This document shows, one piece after another, positions 43,336 through 54,150 of a DNA stretch of 64,000 nt (position 1 is the first letter of the stretch; every line of letters begins with the position of its first letter). Under the pieces are notes generated by a model. That model worked only from the letters and a program-made list of their open reading frames with translations, made no database searches and was not told the DNA's origin. Location: positions 1 through 64,000 of the forward strand of contig NZ_JAXAFJ010000012.1 of NCBI RefSeq assembly GCF_033898525.1, in the 5' to 3' direction. This DNA comes from Flaviflagellibacter rhizophilus. Its GTDB lineage: Bacteria > Pseudomonadota > Alphaproteobacteria > Rhizobiales > Methylopilaceae. The position numbers were made by a program, and so were the translations under genes.

Positions 43336-46300
43336 ATGCTGAAGGAGCTCTCACGCCGCCAATTCCTGAAGGGCGCTGGCACCGGCATGGCCGGTACGGC
43401 AATCGGCGCCCTTGGGTTCGGCGGTCCGGAACAGGCGCTGGCGCAAGCCGTGCGTCCTTTCAAGCTGGCACGTACGACGGAGACGCGGAACACATGCCCC
43501 TACTGCTCGGTGGCATGCGGCGTCATCATGTACAGCCTTGGCGACAAGTCCAAGAACGCCCATGCCAGCATCATCCACATCGAGGGTGACCCGGACCATC
43601 CGACGAATCGCGGCACGTTGTGCCCCAAGGGCGCGGCGCTGCTGGACTTCGTGCATGCCGAAACGCGCACCAAGTACCCGCAGTATCGCGGCCCCGGAGA
43701 GCGCGACTTCCGCCGCATCTCCTGGGACGAGGCGCTCGACAAGATCGCCCGCAAGCTCAAGGACGACCGCGACCAGAACTTCATCGCGAAGAACGCCGAT
43801 GGCGTGACGGTCAATCGCTGGATCTCGACGGGCTTCCTGGCGGCGTCCGCATCCACCAACGAAACCGCCTTCATGACCTACAAGGTGGTTCGCAGCACAG
43901 GAGCACTGGCGTTCGACAACCAGGCACGCGTCTGACACGGACCGACGGTGGCCAGTCTGGCCCCAACATTCGGTCGCGGTGCGATGACGAACTCCTGGAC
44001 GGACATCAAGAACACCGATCTCGTCGTGATCATGGGCGGCAATGCCGCCGAGGCGCATCCGTGCGGCTTTAAATGGGTCACTGAGGCGAAGGCGCAGCGT
44101 GGAGCAAAGCTCATCGTCGTCGATCCGCGTTTCACGCGCTCGGCCTCGGTGGCGGATTTCTACGCGCCCATCCGGCAGGGAACCGACATCGCCTTCCTGC
44201 TGGGCGTCATCAAGTACTGCATCGACAACGACAACATTCAGCACGAATACGTCCGCGCCTTCACCAACGCCCCCTACCTGATCAAGGAAGGCTACGGCTA
44301 TCAGGACGGCCTGTTCACTGGCTATGACGAGGCCAAGCGGGATTACGACCGCTCGAGCTGGGAATACGAGATCGGGCCGGACGGCTATGTCATCAGCGAT
44401 GACACGCTGCAGCACCCGCGCTCGGTCTTCCAGCTGCTGAAGGTGCATGTCGCGCCCTACACGCCGGAAATGGTGGAGCGCATCTGCGGCACGCCGAAGG
44501 ACAAGTTCCTGACCGTTGCCAAGATGATCTCGGAGACGGCGGCCACCGACAAGGTCATGACGAGCATGTACGCGCTCGGCTGGACCCAGCACTCCAAGGG
44601 CTCGCAGAACATCCGCGCCATGGCCATGCTGCAGCTGATGCTGGGCAATATCGGCCTTCGCGGCGGCGGCATGAACGCCCTGCGCGGCCATTCCAACATC
44701 CAGGGGCTCACCGATATCGGCCTGATGTCGAACCTGATCCCCGGCTACCTGACGCTCGCGACCGACAAGGAACCGGACTTCGAGACGTATATGAGCAAGC
44801 GGCAGTTCAAGCCGATGCGTCCGAACCAGATGAGCTACTGGCAGAACTACCGGAAGTTCATGGTGAGCTTCCTGAAGTCGATGTACGGCAAGGCTGCGAC
44901 GCCGGAGAACAACTTCGCCTTCGACTGGCTGCCGAAGCTCGACGTGCCCGGCTACGACGTGCTGCGCACCTTCGAGCTGATGCACCAGGGCAAGGTGAAC
45001 GGCTATGTCTGCCAGGGCTTCAACCCCCTGCTCTCCTTCCCCAACAGGACGAAGATCACCGAGAGCCTGTCCAAGCTGAAATTCCTCGTGGTCATGGATC
45101 CGCTGCAGACGGAGACGGCAAGGTTCTGGAAGGACGAGGGCGTCTTCAACGACGTGAAGCCCGAGGACATCCAGACCGAGGTGTTCGAACTGCCGACCAC
45201 CTGCTTCGCGGAGGACGAAGGCGCGCTGGTGAACTCCGGCCGCTGGCTGCAATGGCACTGGCCCGGACAGGAACCTCCGGGCGAGGCCAAGAGCGACGTC
45301 TGGATCATGTCGCAGATCCATCTGCGGCTGCGCGCCCTCTACCAGAAGGAAGGCGGCGCGTTCCCTGACCCCATCCTGAACCTGCACTGGCCGTACCGCA
45401 TCCCCGACGATCCGATGCCGGACGAGCTGGCCAAGGAGATGAACGGCTATGTCGTCTCCACGGTGACCGATCCGGTGGACACCACCAAGGTGGTGCTGGA
45501 GAAGGGCAAGCAGCTCGACGGCTTCGCGCAGCTGCGCGACGACGGCTCGACCGCGTGCGGCTGCTGGATCTATTCCGGCAGCTACACCGAGAAGGGCAAT
45601 ATGATGGCCCGCCGGGACACGAACGACCCCGGCAATACCGGCGCCTACTCCAATTGGGCGTTCTCGTGGCCGGCCAACCGGCGGATCATCTACAATCGTG
45701 CGTCCGCCGACGTGAACGGCAAGCCGTGGGATCCGAAGCGCAAGCTGATCGAATGGAACGGCACGGCCTGGTCCGGCTTCGACGTTCCGGACATCGCACC
45801 GGGCGCCAAGCCGCAGGATGTCGGCCCCTTCATCATGAACCCCGAGGGAACGGCACGCCTGTTCACGCGCGGCATGCTGAAGGATGGCCCCTTCCCGGCG
45901 CATTACGAGCCGTTCGAAAGCCCCATCGCCAATGTGCTGGCCCCCAAGATCCGCGGCAATCCCGCCGCGCGCATCTTCAAGGCCGACATGGAGGCGCTCG
46001 GCACGAGCGACAAGTTCCCCTATGCGGCGACCTCCTACCGCCTCACCGAGCATTTCCACTACTGGACCAAGCATGTCTGGGTGAATGCAATGCTGCAGCC
46101 GGAGTTCTTCGTGGAGATCAGCGAACAGCTGGCCGCCGAGAAGAACATCCAGCCCGGCGGCTGGGTGAAGGTCTCGTCCAACCGAGGCGAGGTGCAGGCC
46201 AAGGCGGTGGTGACGAAGCGCATCAAGCCGCTCATCTGCGACGGGCGCACGGTGCACATCGTGGGCATACCCCTGCATTGGGGCTTCACGGGCGCGGCCA

Positions 46301-46419
46301 AGAAGGGCTTCGGCCCCAACAGCCTGACGCCTTTCGTGGGTGACGCGAACATCGAGACGCCGGAGTTCAAGGCGTTCCTGGTGAACGTGGAGCCCAGCAA
46401 CGGCCCGGTCGTGAGCTAG
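43336..46419 (+). CDS. fdoG: Selenocysteine-containing formate dehydrogenase, alpha subunit
   Basis: The catalytic subunit of the membrane-bound formate dehydrogenase, 1027 residues when the TGA at 43933-43935 is read as selenocysteine (Sec200). A twin-arginine signal (LSRRQFLKGAGTGMAG) sends it to the periplasm. The [4Fe-4S] motif is CPYCSVACG near residue 54 with a fourth Cys in GTLCPKGA. Sec sits in NQARV-U-HGPTVASLAPTFGRG, exactly as in E. coli FdnG/FdoG, where it ligates molybdenum. The molybdopterin domains follow to the C-terminal NRGEVQAKAVVTKRIKPL. Taken at face value the TGA would truncate the protein at 199 residues. It heads the fdoGHI-fdhE-selA-selB operon. Confidence 0.97.
43933..43975 (+). 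promoter_or_regulatory. UGA selenocysteine codon and bacterial SECIS hairpin
   Basis: Directly after the UGA the mRNA can form a hairpin. GGCC (43950-43953) pairs with GGCC (43959-43962) around the apical loop AGUCU, extended by G47-G48 with C63-C64 and a bulged U at 43949. E. coli SECIS elements have a GGUCU loop and a bulged U at the same place, the contacts for SelB. The distance from UGA to loop (about 18 nt) fits. Confidence 0.8.
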
Positions 46420-46428
46420 GAGGCGGTT

Positions 46429-47349
46429 ATGGCAGGACTACAGAGCCAGGACTTCGCCCGCATCTCGGCCACCACGTTCCGGCCGCCGGAGGTGCGCCAC
46501 GATTTCGAGGTGGCGAAGCTCATCGACGTCTCGAAGTGCATCGGCTGCAAGGCATGCCAGTCGGCGTGCCTCGAGTGGAACAATCTGCGGGAGGAAGTGG
46601 GCGTCAACACCGGCGTCTACGACAACCCGCACGATCTGACGCCGAACAGCTGGACGTTGATGCGGTTCACCGAATGGGAGAACCCTGAAAGCGGCAATCT
46701 GGAATGGCTGATCCGCAAGGACGGCTGCATGCACTGCTCGGACCCCGGCTGCCTCAAGGCATGCCCGGCACCCGGCGCCATCGTGCAGTACAACAACGGC
46801 ATCGTGGACTTCGTCTCCGAGAACTGCATCGGCTGCGGCTATTGCGTGAAGGGCTGTCCCTTCAACATCCCGCGCATCAGCCAGGCCGACAACAAGGCCT
46901 ACAAGTGCACGCTGTGCTCCGACCGCGTCTCCGTGGGGCAGGCTCCGGCCTGCGCCAAGGCATGCCCCACCGGCGCCATCGTGTTCGGCACCAAGGAGGC
47001 CATGCTGGACTATGCCGACGGGCGCATCGCGGACCTGAAGTCGCGCGGCTTCAAGAACGCCGGCATCTATGACCCGCCGGGCGTCGGGGGCACCCATGTG
47101 ATGTATGTGCTGCATCACGCGGACCAGCCGCAACTCTACGCCAACTTGCCCAAGGATCCGAAGATCAGCCCGGTCGTCGAGATCTGGAAGGGCGTGACGA
47201 AATATGCCGGCATGGCCACGCTGGGTTTCGCGGCAGCCTTCGCCTTCGTCCACGCCACCATCGCGCGGAAGAACGAGGTGTCCCGCGCGGAGGACCGTGA
47301 GGCCGAGCATCTCATCGACGAGGAGGCAGCCAATGGTCGTCAGGCGTGA
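46429..47349 (+). CDS. fdoH: Formate dehydrogenase iron-sulfur (beta) subunit
   Basis: A 306-residue electron-transfer subunit with four [4Fe-4S] clusters: CIGCKACQSACLEWN, CMHCSDPGCLKACP, CIGCGYCVKGCPF and CTLCSDRVSVGQ with CAKACPTGAI. A C-terminal transmembrane helix (YAGMATLGFAAAFAFVHATI) anchors it. AGGAGG precedes the ATG, 10 bp after fdoG. It overlaps fdoI by 17 bp. It passes electrons from the molybdenum subunit to the cytochrome b subunit. Confidence 0.96.
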   Translation: MAGLQSQDFARISATTFRPPEVRHDFEVAKLIDVSKCIGCKACQSACLEWNNLREEVGVNTGVYDNPHDLTPNSWTLMRFTEWENPESGNLEWLIRKDGCMHCSDPGCLKACPAPGAIVQYNNGIVDFVSENCIGCGYCVKGCPFNIPRISQADNKAYKCTLCSDRVSVGQAPACAKACPTGAIVFGTKEAMLDYADGRIADLKSRGFKNAGIYDPPGVGGTHVMYVLHHADQPQLYANLPKDPKISPVVEIWKGVTKYAGMATLGFAAAFAFVHATIARKNEVSRAEDREAEHLIDEEAANGRQA

Positions 47350-48022
47350 AGAAACGCGCACCATGGTCGACCGCTACCGCGGTGCGACCCGTCTCAACCA
47401 CTGGGTCACCGCCATCGCGCTGATCCTGCTGACGCTCAGCGGCATGGCCTTGTTCCATCCCGCTCTGTTCTTCATGTCCGGCCTGTTCGGCGGCGGGTCC
47501 ATGACGCGCATGCTGCATCCCTGGATCGGCGTGGTGCTGCTCGCCAGCTTCGCGGTGCTGTTCATCCAGATGGTGCGGCACAATTTCTGGAACCGCTCGG
47601 ACACGGTCTGGGTCCGCCACATCGGCGACGTCATGGCGGGCAACGAGGAGAAGATGCCGGAGGCCGGCAAGTACAACGGCGCCCAAAAGCTGATCTTCTG
47701 GGGAATGACCCTTCTGATCCTCGTCCTGTTCGGCTCGGGCCTGGTGATCTGGTACGAATATTTCGGCTCGACCTTCACCATCGAGCAGCAGCGCATCGGG
47801 CACATCGTTCATGCACTGATGGCGATAGCCATGCTGCTCATCGTCATCGCGCACATCTACGCCGCCTTCTACATCCGCGGCTCAATCAATGCGATGACCG
47901 AGGGCAAGGTGACGGGCGGCTGGGCGTTCCGGCATCATCGCGGCTGGCTGCGCGAGGAAGCGCGCGAAGGCGTGGTGGACGAACGGCAGCAGCCCCAGCG
48001 GAGCATGCGCCCCGCCGAATGA
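47333..48022 (+). CDS. fdoI: Formate dehydrogenase cytochrome b556 (gamma) subunit
   Basis: A 229-residue inner-membrane cytochrome with four transmembrane helices (TAIALILLTLSGMALFHPAL, WIGVVLLASFAVLFIQMV, LIFWGMTLLILVLFGSGLVI, MAIAMLLIVIAHIYAAFYI). Conserved His residues for heme b lie in RLNHWVTA, MLHPWIG and IVHALM/IAHIYAAF. GAGGAGGCAG precedes the ATG at 47333. It reduces quinone with electrons from fdoGH. Confidence 0.94.
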   Translation: MVVRREETRTMVDRYRGATRLNHWVTAIALILLTLSGMALFHPALFFMSGLFGGGSMTRMLHPWIGVVLLASFAVLFIQMVRHNFWNRSDTVWVRHIGDVMAGNEEKMPEAGKYNGAQKLIFWGMTLLILVLFGSGLVIWYEYFGSTFTIEQQRIGHIVHALMAIAMLLIVIAHIYAAFYIRGSINAMTEGKVTGGWAFRHHRGWLREEAREGVVDERQQPQRSMRPAE

Positions 48023-48095
48023 CACAAGACATCATGCAGGCCGGCCCGTGCCGGCCTGCCTCTCCGTGGCCCGTGCGGTTCGTGAGGATTTTTGG

Positions 48096-49019
48096 ATGAG
48101 TGACGAACAGAGCCTTGCCGGATTCGGCGAACCGGTCGGCATCGCGGAGCGCGACAAGCCCCCCTTCGTCCTGTTGCCGAAACCGTCCACCCTGTTCGCC
48201 CTGCGCGCGATGCGCTTCGCGAAGCTGGCGCCGGATCACCAGCTCCAGCCCTTCCTGACCTTTCTCGCGGCGCTTTCCGGAGTGCAGGACCGGCTCGCCC
48301 GCGAACTGCCGCCGGCCGTCCTGCCCACCCCTCGCGACCAGCACATGCGGGCTGCGAGCGGCATGCCGGTCGTGCCGCGTGAGGATCTGGCGGATGACGC
48401 CCTCGCGCTCGGTGCGCTGGAGCGCTTGCTGGCCCTGATGAGCGCCGTCGACATGCCGGAGGCGGCACGCGCCGCGCTGGAAGAAGCCCGCATGCTCGAT
48501 GAAGGTGGGCGCCGCGCGATGTTCGCCGCCGTGCTCAGCGATGTCGTGCCGGCGGAGACCGTGGCCCAGCATATCTTTGCCGCGGCTGCCCTACAGGTCG
48601 TCGCCGCGATGCGCAGCGCGCAGCTGGATGCCGAGCTTCCGCAGAAGGTCGCGGACGGCATCTGCCCGTGCTGCGGTGCGCCCAGCGTCAGCAGCGCCGT
48701 GGTGGGCGCGGGCAATGTGGAAGGCGTGCGCTACGTGCAGTGCTCGCTGTGCGCCGCGCAGTGGAACCAGGTGCGCGTGCGCTGCGTCTCCTGCGGCTCC
48801 ACCAAGGGCATCTCGTACCAGGCCATCGAAGGCGTCGCCGACTCGATCAAGGCGGAAACCTGCGACGAGTGTGGCACTTACATGAAGATCCTCTACCAGA
48901 CCAAGGACATGGAGCTGGAACCCGTGGCCGACGATGTGGCCAGCCTGGGGCTTGATCTTCTCGTGTCCGAGGCCGGCTGGCGAAGGGCCGGCGTGAACCC
49001 GTTCCTGCTGGGCTATTGA
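48096..49019 (+). CDS. fdhE: Formate dehydrogenase accessory protein FdhE
   Basis: A 307-residue cytoplasmic iron-binding protein required for activity of Tat-exported formate dehydrogenases. The C-terminal rubredoxin-like half has four C-x2-C motifs: CPCC, CSLC, CVSC and CDEC. The ATG at 48096 (MSDEQSLAGFGEPV) has GTGAGGAT upstream. It lies between fdoI and selA in the operon. Confidence 0.94.
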   Translation: MSDEQSLAGFGEPVGIAERDKPPFVLLPKPSTLFALRAMRFAKLAPDHQLQPFLTFLAALSGVQDRLARELPPAVLPTPRDQHMRAASGMPVVPREDLADDALALGALERLLALMSAVDMPEAARAALEEARMLDEGGRRAMFAAVLSDVVPAETVAQHIFAAAALQVVAAMRSAQLDAELPQKVADGICPCCGAPSVSSAVVGAGNVEGVRYVQCSLCAAQWNQVRVRCVSCGSTKGISYQAIEGVADSIKAETCDECGTYMKILYQTKDMELEPVADDVASLGLDLLVSEAGWRRAGVNPFLLGY

Positions 49020-49023
49020 GGCC

Positions 49024-50410
<1,387 letters not shown>

Positions 50411-50424
<14 letters not shown>

Positions 50425-51154
50425 CCGCCTGCTCGGCAGAACGGATCCCGGCACGGATGTCGGCAAGGAGATGGCGCGGGCCGCCGAGGCCGCGGCGCTT
50501 GGCGATCATGCCACCGCGCTCGCCATCTGGGGGCCACTCGCCCACAGCGGCGTGCCGCGCGCGCAGAACAATGTGGGAGCCTGCTTTGCCGAAGGCCTTG
50601 GCGTTGAGCGTGACACCGCGCTCGCTTTGCGCTGGCTGACGCTTGCGGCGGAAGGCGGCGATGCGGTGGGACAGCGCAATCTCGCCGCCCTGCATTTCAA
50701 GGGCGAAGGCGTGGAGCAGAGCGACGCCGAGGCGTTGCGCCTCTACCGGCTGGCGGCCGAAGCCGGCGACGCCCCGGCACAGGACATGCTGTCCTGGATG
50801 CTGCTGGAGAGCGGCGAAATTTCGGCCCGCGAGGAGGCGCTGCGTTGGGCCGACGCGGCCGCGGAGGCCGGCATCGCCACCAGCATGACGCGGCTGGGCA
50901 TGATGCACCACGATGCGCTGGGCGTGGAACGCGATGCCGCCAAGGCCGCCCTCTGGTGGAGCCGCGCGGCCGAAGCGGGCGATCCCGATGGACGCGCCAT
51001 GCTCGGCGCCGCCGTACTTCTCGGCCAGGGCGTCGAACGCGATCCCGCCCGCGCGCTGGACCTGCTGCTGGCTGCCGAGCGCGACGGCAGCACGCTTGCC
51101 ATTCCCTTCATCAAGGCCGCGCAGGCCGCAATGCAGCCCGAGGCCGTGTCGTGA
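50411..51154 (+). CDS. Sel1-repeat protein of the selenium operon
   Basis: A 247-residue protein of Sel1-like (TPR-related) repeats, each about 36 residues: RAQNNVGACFAEGLGVERDT, GQRNLAALHFKGEGVEQSDA, SMTRLGMMHHDALGVERDAA and GRAMLGAAVLLGQGVERDPA. It has no signal peptide; a GTG at 50402 is an alternative start. It lies between selA and selB, overlapping both (GTGA with selB). The name similarity to Sel genes is accidental, as Sel1 repeats come from an unrelated protein. A scaffold role for the Sec machinery is only a guess from position. Confidence 0.85.
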
Positions 51155-53178
51155 TCATCGGCACCGCCGGCCATATCGACCACGGCAAGACCTCGCTCGT
51201 GGCGCGGCTGACCGGCGTCAACACCGACCGGCTGAAGGAGGAGAAGGCGCGCGGCATCACCATAGAACTCGGCTTCGCCTACTGGCCGCAGCCGGACGGG
51301 CGCGTCATCGGCTTCATCGACGTGCCGGGCCACGAGAAGCTGGTGCATACCATGCTGGCCGGCGCTTCCGGCGTCGACCTCCTGCTGCTGGTGGTGGCGG
51401 CGGATGACGGCGTGATGCCGCAGACGCGGGAGCATCTGGACATCGCCCGCCTGCTCGGCATTCCCGAAGCCGTGGTGGCGCTGACGAAGTCCGATCTGGT
51501 GGATCGAGAAAGGTTGGTGGCGGCAGAGGCCGGGATCCGGCGCCTGCTCGCGGGCACTGCGTTCGCGAATGCGCCGATCTTGCCAGTGTCGGCGACGAGC
51601 GGGGCAGGCATCCCGGATCTTGCGACCCTCCTCTCCGACCCCAGCCGAAGCCCAGCCGCCCGGCGCGAGGACGGCGAATTCCGTCTGGCCGTGGACCGCT
51701 CCTTCACGCTTGCCGGCGCGGGCACCGTCGTCACCGGCACCGTGCTTTCCGGGGCCGTTGCAATCGGTGACATGCTGACCGTTTCTCCGTCCGGGGTCGC
51801 GGCCCGCGTGCGCTCGATCCATGCGCAGAACCGCCCTGCCGAGCGCGGCGTGGCCGGCGACCGCTGCGCCTTGAACCTGGCCGGACCGGACATCCGCAAG
51901 GACGCCATCCATCGCGGGGACATGGTTCTCGCCAATACGCTGCACGCGCCGACGCAGCGGATCGACGCGGAACTCACCGTGCTCGCCTCCGAGAAGAAGC
52001 CGCTCGGCATGTGGATGCCGGTGCGCCTGCATCACGCCTCGGCTGAAGTGGGCGCACGTCTTGTCCTGCTGGGCGAAGAGCCTCTTGCGCCGGGCAGCAC
52101 GACAGCGGTGCAGATCGTGCTCGAACAGCCCATCGCTGCCGCCACTCTGGACCGTTTCGTGCTGCGTGACACCAGCGCCTCGCGCACCGTGGGCGGCGGT
52201 CGCTTTCTCGATTTGCGTGCGCCGGAACGTCATCGCCGCAGCCCGGAACGTCTCGCGCAACTGGCCGCACTGGCGCACGCCGACGCGGCCACTGCGCTCC
52301 ATGCCCTGCTCTCGGTCGCACCGGGCTATGCAGACCTGGATGCCTTCATCCGGGATCGCGCTCTCAGCGCTCAGAAGGGTCTGGAGCTCACCCGGCAACT
52401 CGGCCTCGTCCGCATCGGGGCCATGGCGATGCTGCCGCAGAACTGGGAGCGCTTTGAGAGGTCGTTGACCGAGACCCTGCGCATCCATCATGCGGAGCAT
52501 CCCGACCAGGTCGGCCTCGGGCTGGAGCGCCTTCGCCTCTCCGTCAAACCTAGGCTGACGGCCCGCCTGTTCCGCGAGGCGCTCGCGGCGCTGACCGCTT
52601 CCGGCACGGTGGTGGTGCAGGGCTCTTGGGTGCGTCTCCCCGAGCATGAGGTGCGCCTGACGCCGGAGGATGAGCATCTCTGGACCCGCATTACGCCGCT
52701 CGTCAGTGGTGCCGAGCGGTTCCGCCCTCCCCGCGTCCGCGATGTGGCGCAAATGCTCGGGCGTGGAGAGGAGGAGGTACGGCGCGTGTTCCGGCTGGTG
52801 CAGCGCCGGGGCGAGGTGCACGAGGTGGCGCTGGACCACTTCTTCAGGCGCGACACGGTGGCCGAGATGGCAGGCATCGCCGCCGATCTCGCGCAGGAGC
52901 AGCCGGCAGGCTTCAACGCCGCCGCCTTCCGCGATCGCCTCGACAATGGGCGAAAGGTTGCTATCCAGATCCTTGAATTCTTCGATCGCCACGGCGTCAC
53001 CATCCGGCGCGGCGATCTCCGGCGCATCAACCGCCAGCGGCTTGACCTGTTCGGCCCGGTGGATGCGCCCCTTGGAGGAGAAGCGTCCCCGGTGGGGCGT
53101 CCGGACTTCAAATCCGGGAGGGGCCGTCAGACGGTCCTTGGTGGGTTCGACTCCCATTCTCCTCCGCCAGTTCACTAG
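51151..53178 (+). CDS. selB: Selenocysteine-specific elongation factor SelB, frame continuing through tRNA-Sec
   Basis: SelB delivers Sec-tRNA to UGA codons marked by SECIS. GTG start at 51151; G1 IIGTAGHIDHGKTSLVARLT, DVPGHEKLVHTMLAGA, ALTKSDLVD. EF-Tu-like domains II-III precede C-terminal winged helices (VGLGLERLRLSVKPRLTARL, FRDRLDNGRKVAIQILEFFD) that bind SECIS. The family end RRINRQRLDLFGPVDAPL falls at about 53070, but there is no stop there. The frame runs in register through the whole selenocysteine tRNA gene (53074-53169, 32 codons) to TAG at 53176, giving 675 residues whose last 34 are tRNA-derived. Confidence 0.95.
   Translation: MIIGTAGHIDHGKTSLVARLTGVNTDRLKEEKARGITIELGFAYWPQPDGRVIGFIDVPGHEKLVHTMLAGASGVDLLLLVVAADDGVMPQTREHLDIARLLGIPEAVVALTKSDLVDRERLVAAEAGIRRLLAGTAFANAPILPVSATSGAGIPDLATLLSDPSRSPAARREDGEFRLAVDRSFTLAGAGTVVTGTVLSGAVAIGDMLTVSPSGVAARVRSIHAQNRPAERGVAGDRCALNLAGPDIRKDAIHRGDMVLANTLHAPTQRIDAELTVLASEKKPLGMWMPVRLHHASAEVGARLVLLGEEPLAPGSTTAVQIVLEQPIAAATLDRFVLRDTSASRTVGGGRFLDLRAPERHRRSPERLAQLAALAHADAATALHALLSVAPGYADLDAFIRDRALSAQKGLELTRQLGLVRIGAMAMLPQNWERFERSLTETLRIHHAEHPDQVGLGLERLRLSVKPRLTARLFREALAALTASGTVVVQGSWVRLPEHEVRLTPEDEHLWTRITPLVSGAERFRPPRVRDVAQMLGRGEEEVRRVFRLVQRRGEVHEVALDHFFRRDTVAEMAGIAADLAQEQPAGFNAAAFRDRLDNGRKVAIQILEFFDRHGVTIRRGDLRRINRQRLDLFGPVDAPLGGEASPVGRPDFKSGRGRQTVLGGFDSHSPPPVH
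53074..53169 (+). tRNA. selC: tRNA-Sec(TCA), nested in the 3' end of selB
   Basis: A 96-nt selenocysteine tRNA: an 8-bp acceptor stem GGAGGAGA/TCTCCTCC, a G discriminator and encoded CCA. The anticodon TCA (53108-53110) sits in loop CTTCAAA of a CCGGA/TCCGG stem. There is a long extra arm (GGGGCCGTCAGACGGTCC region) and a T-arm with GGTTCGACTCC. The long acceptor and extra arms are diagnostic of bacterial SelC. It lies wholly inside the open selB frame and starts on a codon boundary. Confidence 0.97.
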
Positions 53179-53184
53179 GTGCCG

Positions 53185-53634
53185 ATGACCGATCACGCCG
53201 CATTCATCGCCCGCTTCGAAAGGGCCGCCGCCCAGGCCGGCGAAGCCGAGGACGATTTTCGCCGCGAGGCCGCCCGCCGCATCGAGACCTTGGCCCGCGA
53301 ACGACGAAACGCCTTCCGCCGCCTCAATCTTGTTCGAAGCTCCGCCTCGGCGATGAGCGGCACCGAAACGGCGGAAGACGCGGCCGAACGCGCGCGGCTG
53401 AAGCTGGCCGCTGATCTTGGCTGGCTGCCCATCGGCCCACGTCAGGCGCTGGTGCTGGACCGGCTGCAGCCGGCGTTCCTCGCTCTGGCCGGCACGGCCC
53501 GCGACGATGCGCCAGTAGAAGAGGCGGAAGCCGCCCTGCTGGGCTTCGAGGAATGGTATCGCTCCGAAACCGAGGCTGACTTCTACGACCTGTTCGACCG
53601 CTATGTGCAGGAGACGCCGGTTGTCGACTTCTAG
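53185..53634 (+). CDS. Unrecognised protein of the selenium cluster (149 aa)
   Basis: A helical, Ala/Arg/Glu-rich soluble protein (FIARFERAAAQAGEAEDDFR, GWLPIGPRQALVLDRLQPAF, FEEWYRSETEADFYDLFDRY). No known domain is seen. It starts 7 bp after the selB frame and 16 bp after tRNA-Sec, and it overlaps the next gene by 14 bp, so the three are co-transcribed. Its position suggests a role in Sec incorporation or formate dehydrogenase maturation, which nothing in the sequence confirms. Confidence 0.8.
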   Translation: MTDHAAFIARFERAAAQAGEAEDDFRREAARRIETLARERRNAFRRLNLVRSSASAMSGTETAEDAAERARLKLAADLGWLPIGPRQALVLDRLQPAFLALAGTARDDAPVEEAEAALLGFEEWYRSETEADFYDLFDRYVQETPVVDF

Positions 53635-54010
53635 GCCCATCAGCACTGACTTCGATGCATGGCTCGCCGGCATCTGGCGCGGCGGTCCGTTCACCGCGCT
53701 GATCGTGCTGGTGCGCGTGGCGGAGCCCCGGATCGAGCCGCTGCGCTCCACCTTCGTGCACGTCATCGGCGACGAACTGGACTGGGGCGACATCACCATG
53801 ATGTTCCGCAGTGCCGGCGTCAGCTGGGACGCGGCTGCCTTCTTCGGAACGCGTGCCGATGATGGCGGCCCTGTGCCGGACGACGTTGCGCGAAGCCGCC
53901 TGCGCCAGCTCGAAGAGCGGCTGCGCCTGGACCGGCTGCTGCTGAACGATGCCGGCTTCTTCGATGTCTGGGGCCGAGAACTCAGGGTGGATGAGGTGGG
54001 GACGGCTTAG
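53621..54010 (+). CDS. Unrecognised protein of the selenium cluster (129 aa)
   Basis: The second unknown gene after tRNA-Sec. The TTG at 53621 is the likely start (AGGAGA 7 bases upstream, then STSRPISTDFDAWLAGIWRG); an ATG at 53603 is further inside the preceding gene. The protein has a mixed core (FTALIVLVRVAEPRIEPLRS, VIGDELDWGDITMMFRSAGV) and ends in LLNDAGFFDVWGRELRVDE. No signal peptide, membrane helix or metal motif is visible. It is convergent with selD. Confidence 0.78.
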   Translation: MSTSRPISTDFDAWLAGIWRGGPFTALIVLVRVAEPRIEPLRSTFVHVIGDELDWGDITMMFRSAGVSWDAAAFFGTRADDGGPVPDDVARSRLRQLEERLRLDRLLLNDAGFFDVWGRELRVDEVGTA

Positions 54011-54150
54011 CATTTGCGAGCGTCCAGGGAAGGCGCGAAGCGACTGTCCGGGACCCATACTCCGTTTGGTCAAGGCTCTATGTTGATCGCCGACGGCACG
54101 GCGTATGGGTCCGGACAGCGCCAGAGGCGCTTCCGGAACGCGCGGGTGGA

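Noticed and set aside
43336..43935. A truncated formate dehydrogenase ending at the TGA
   Set aside because: The downstream frame continues the protein without loss, and the TGA is at the known Sec position with a SECIS-like hairpin and full Sec machinery nearby.
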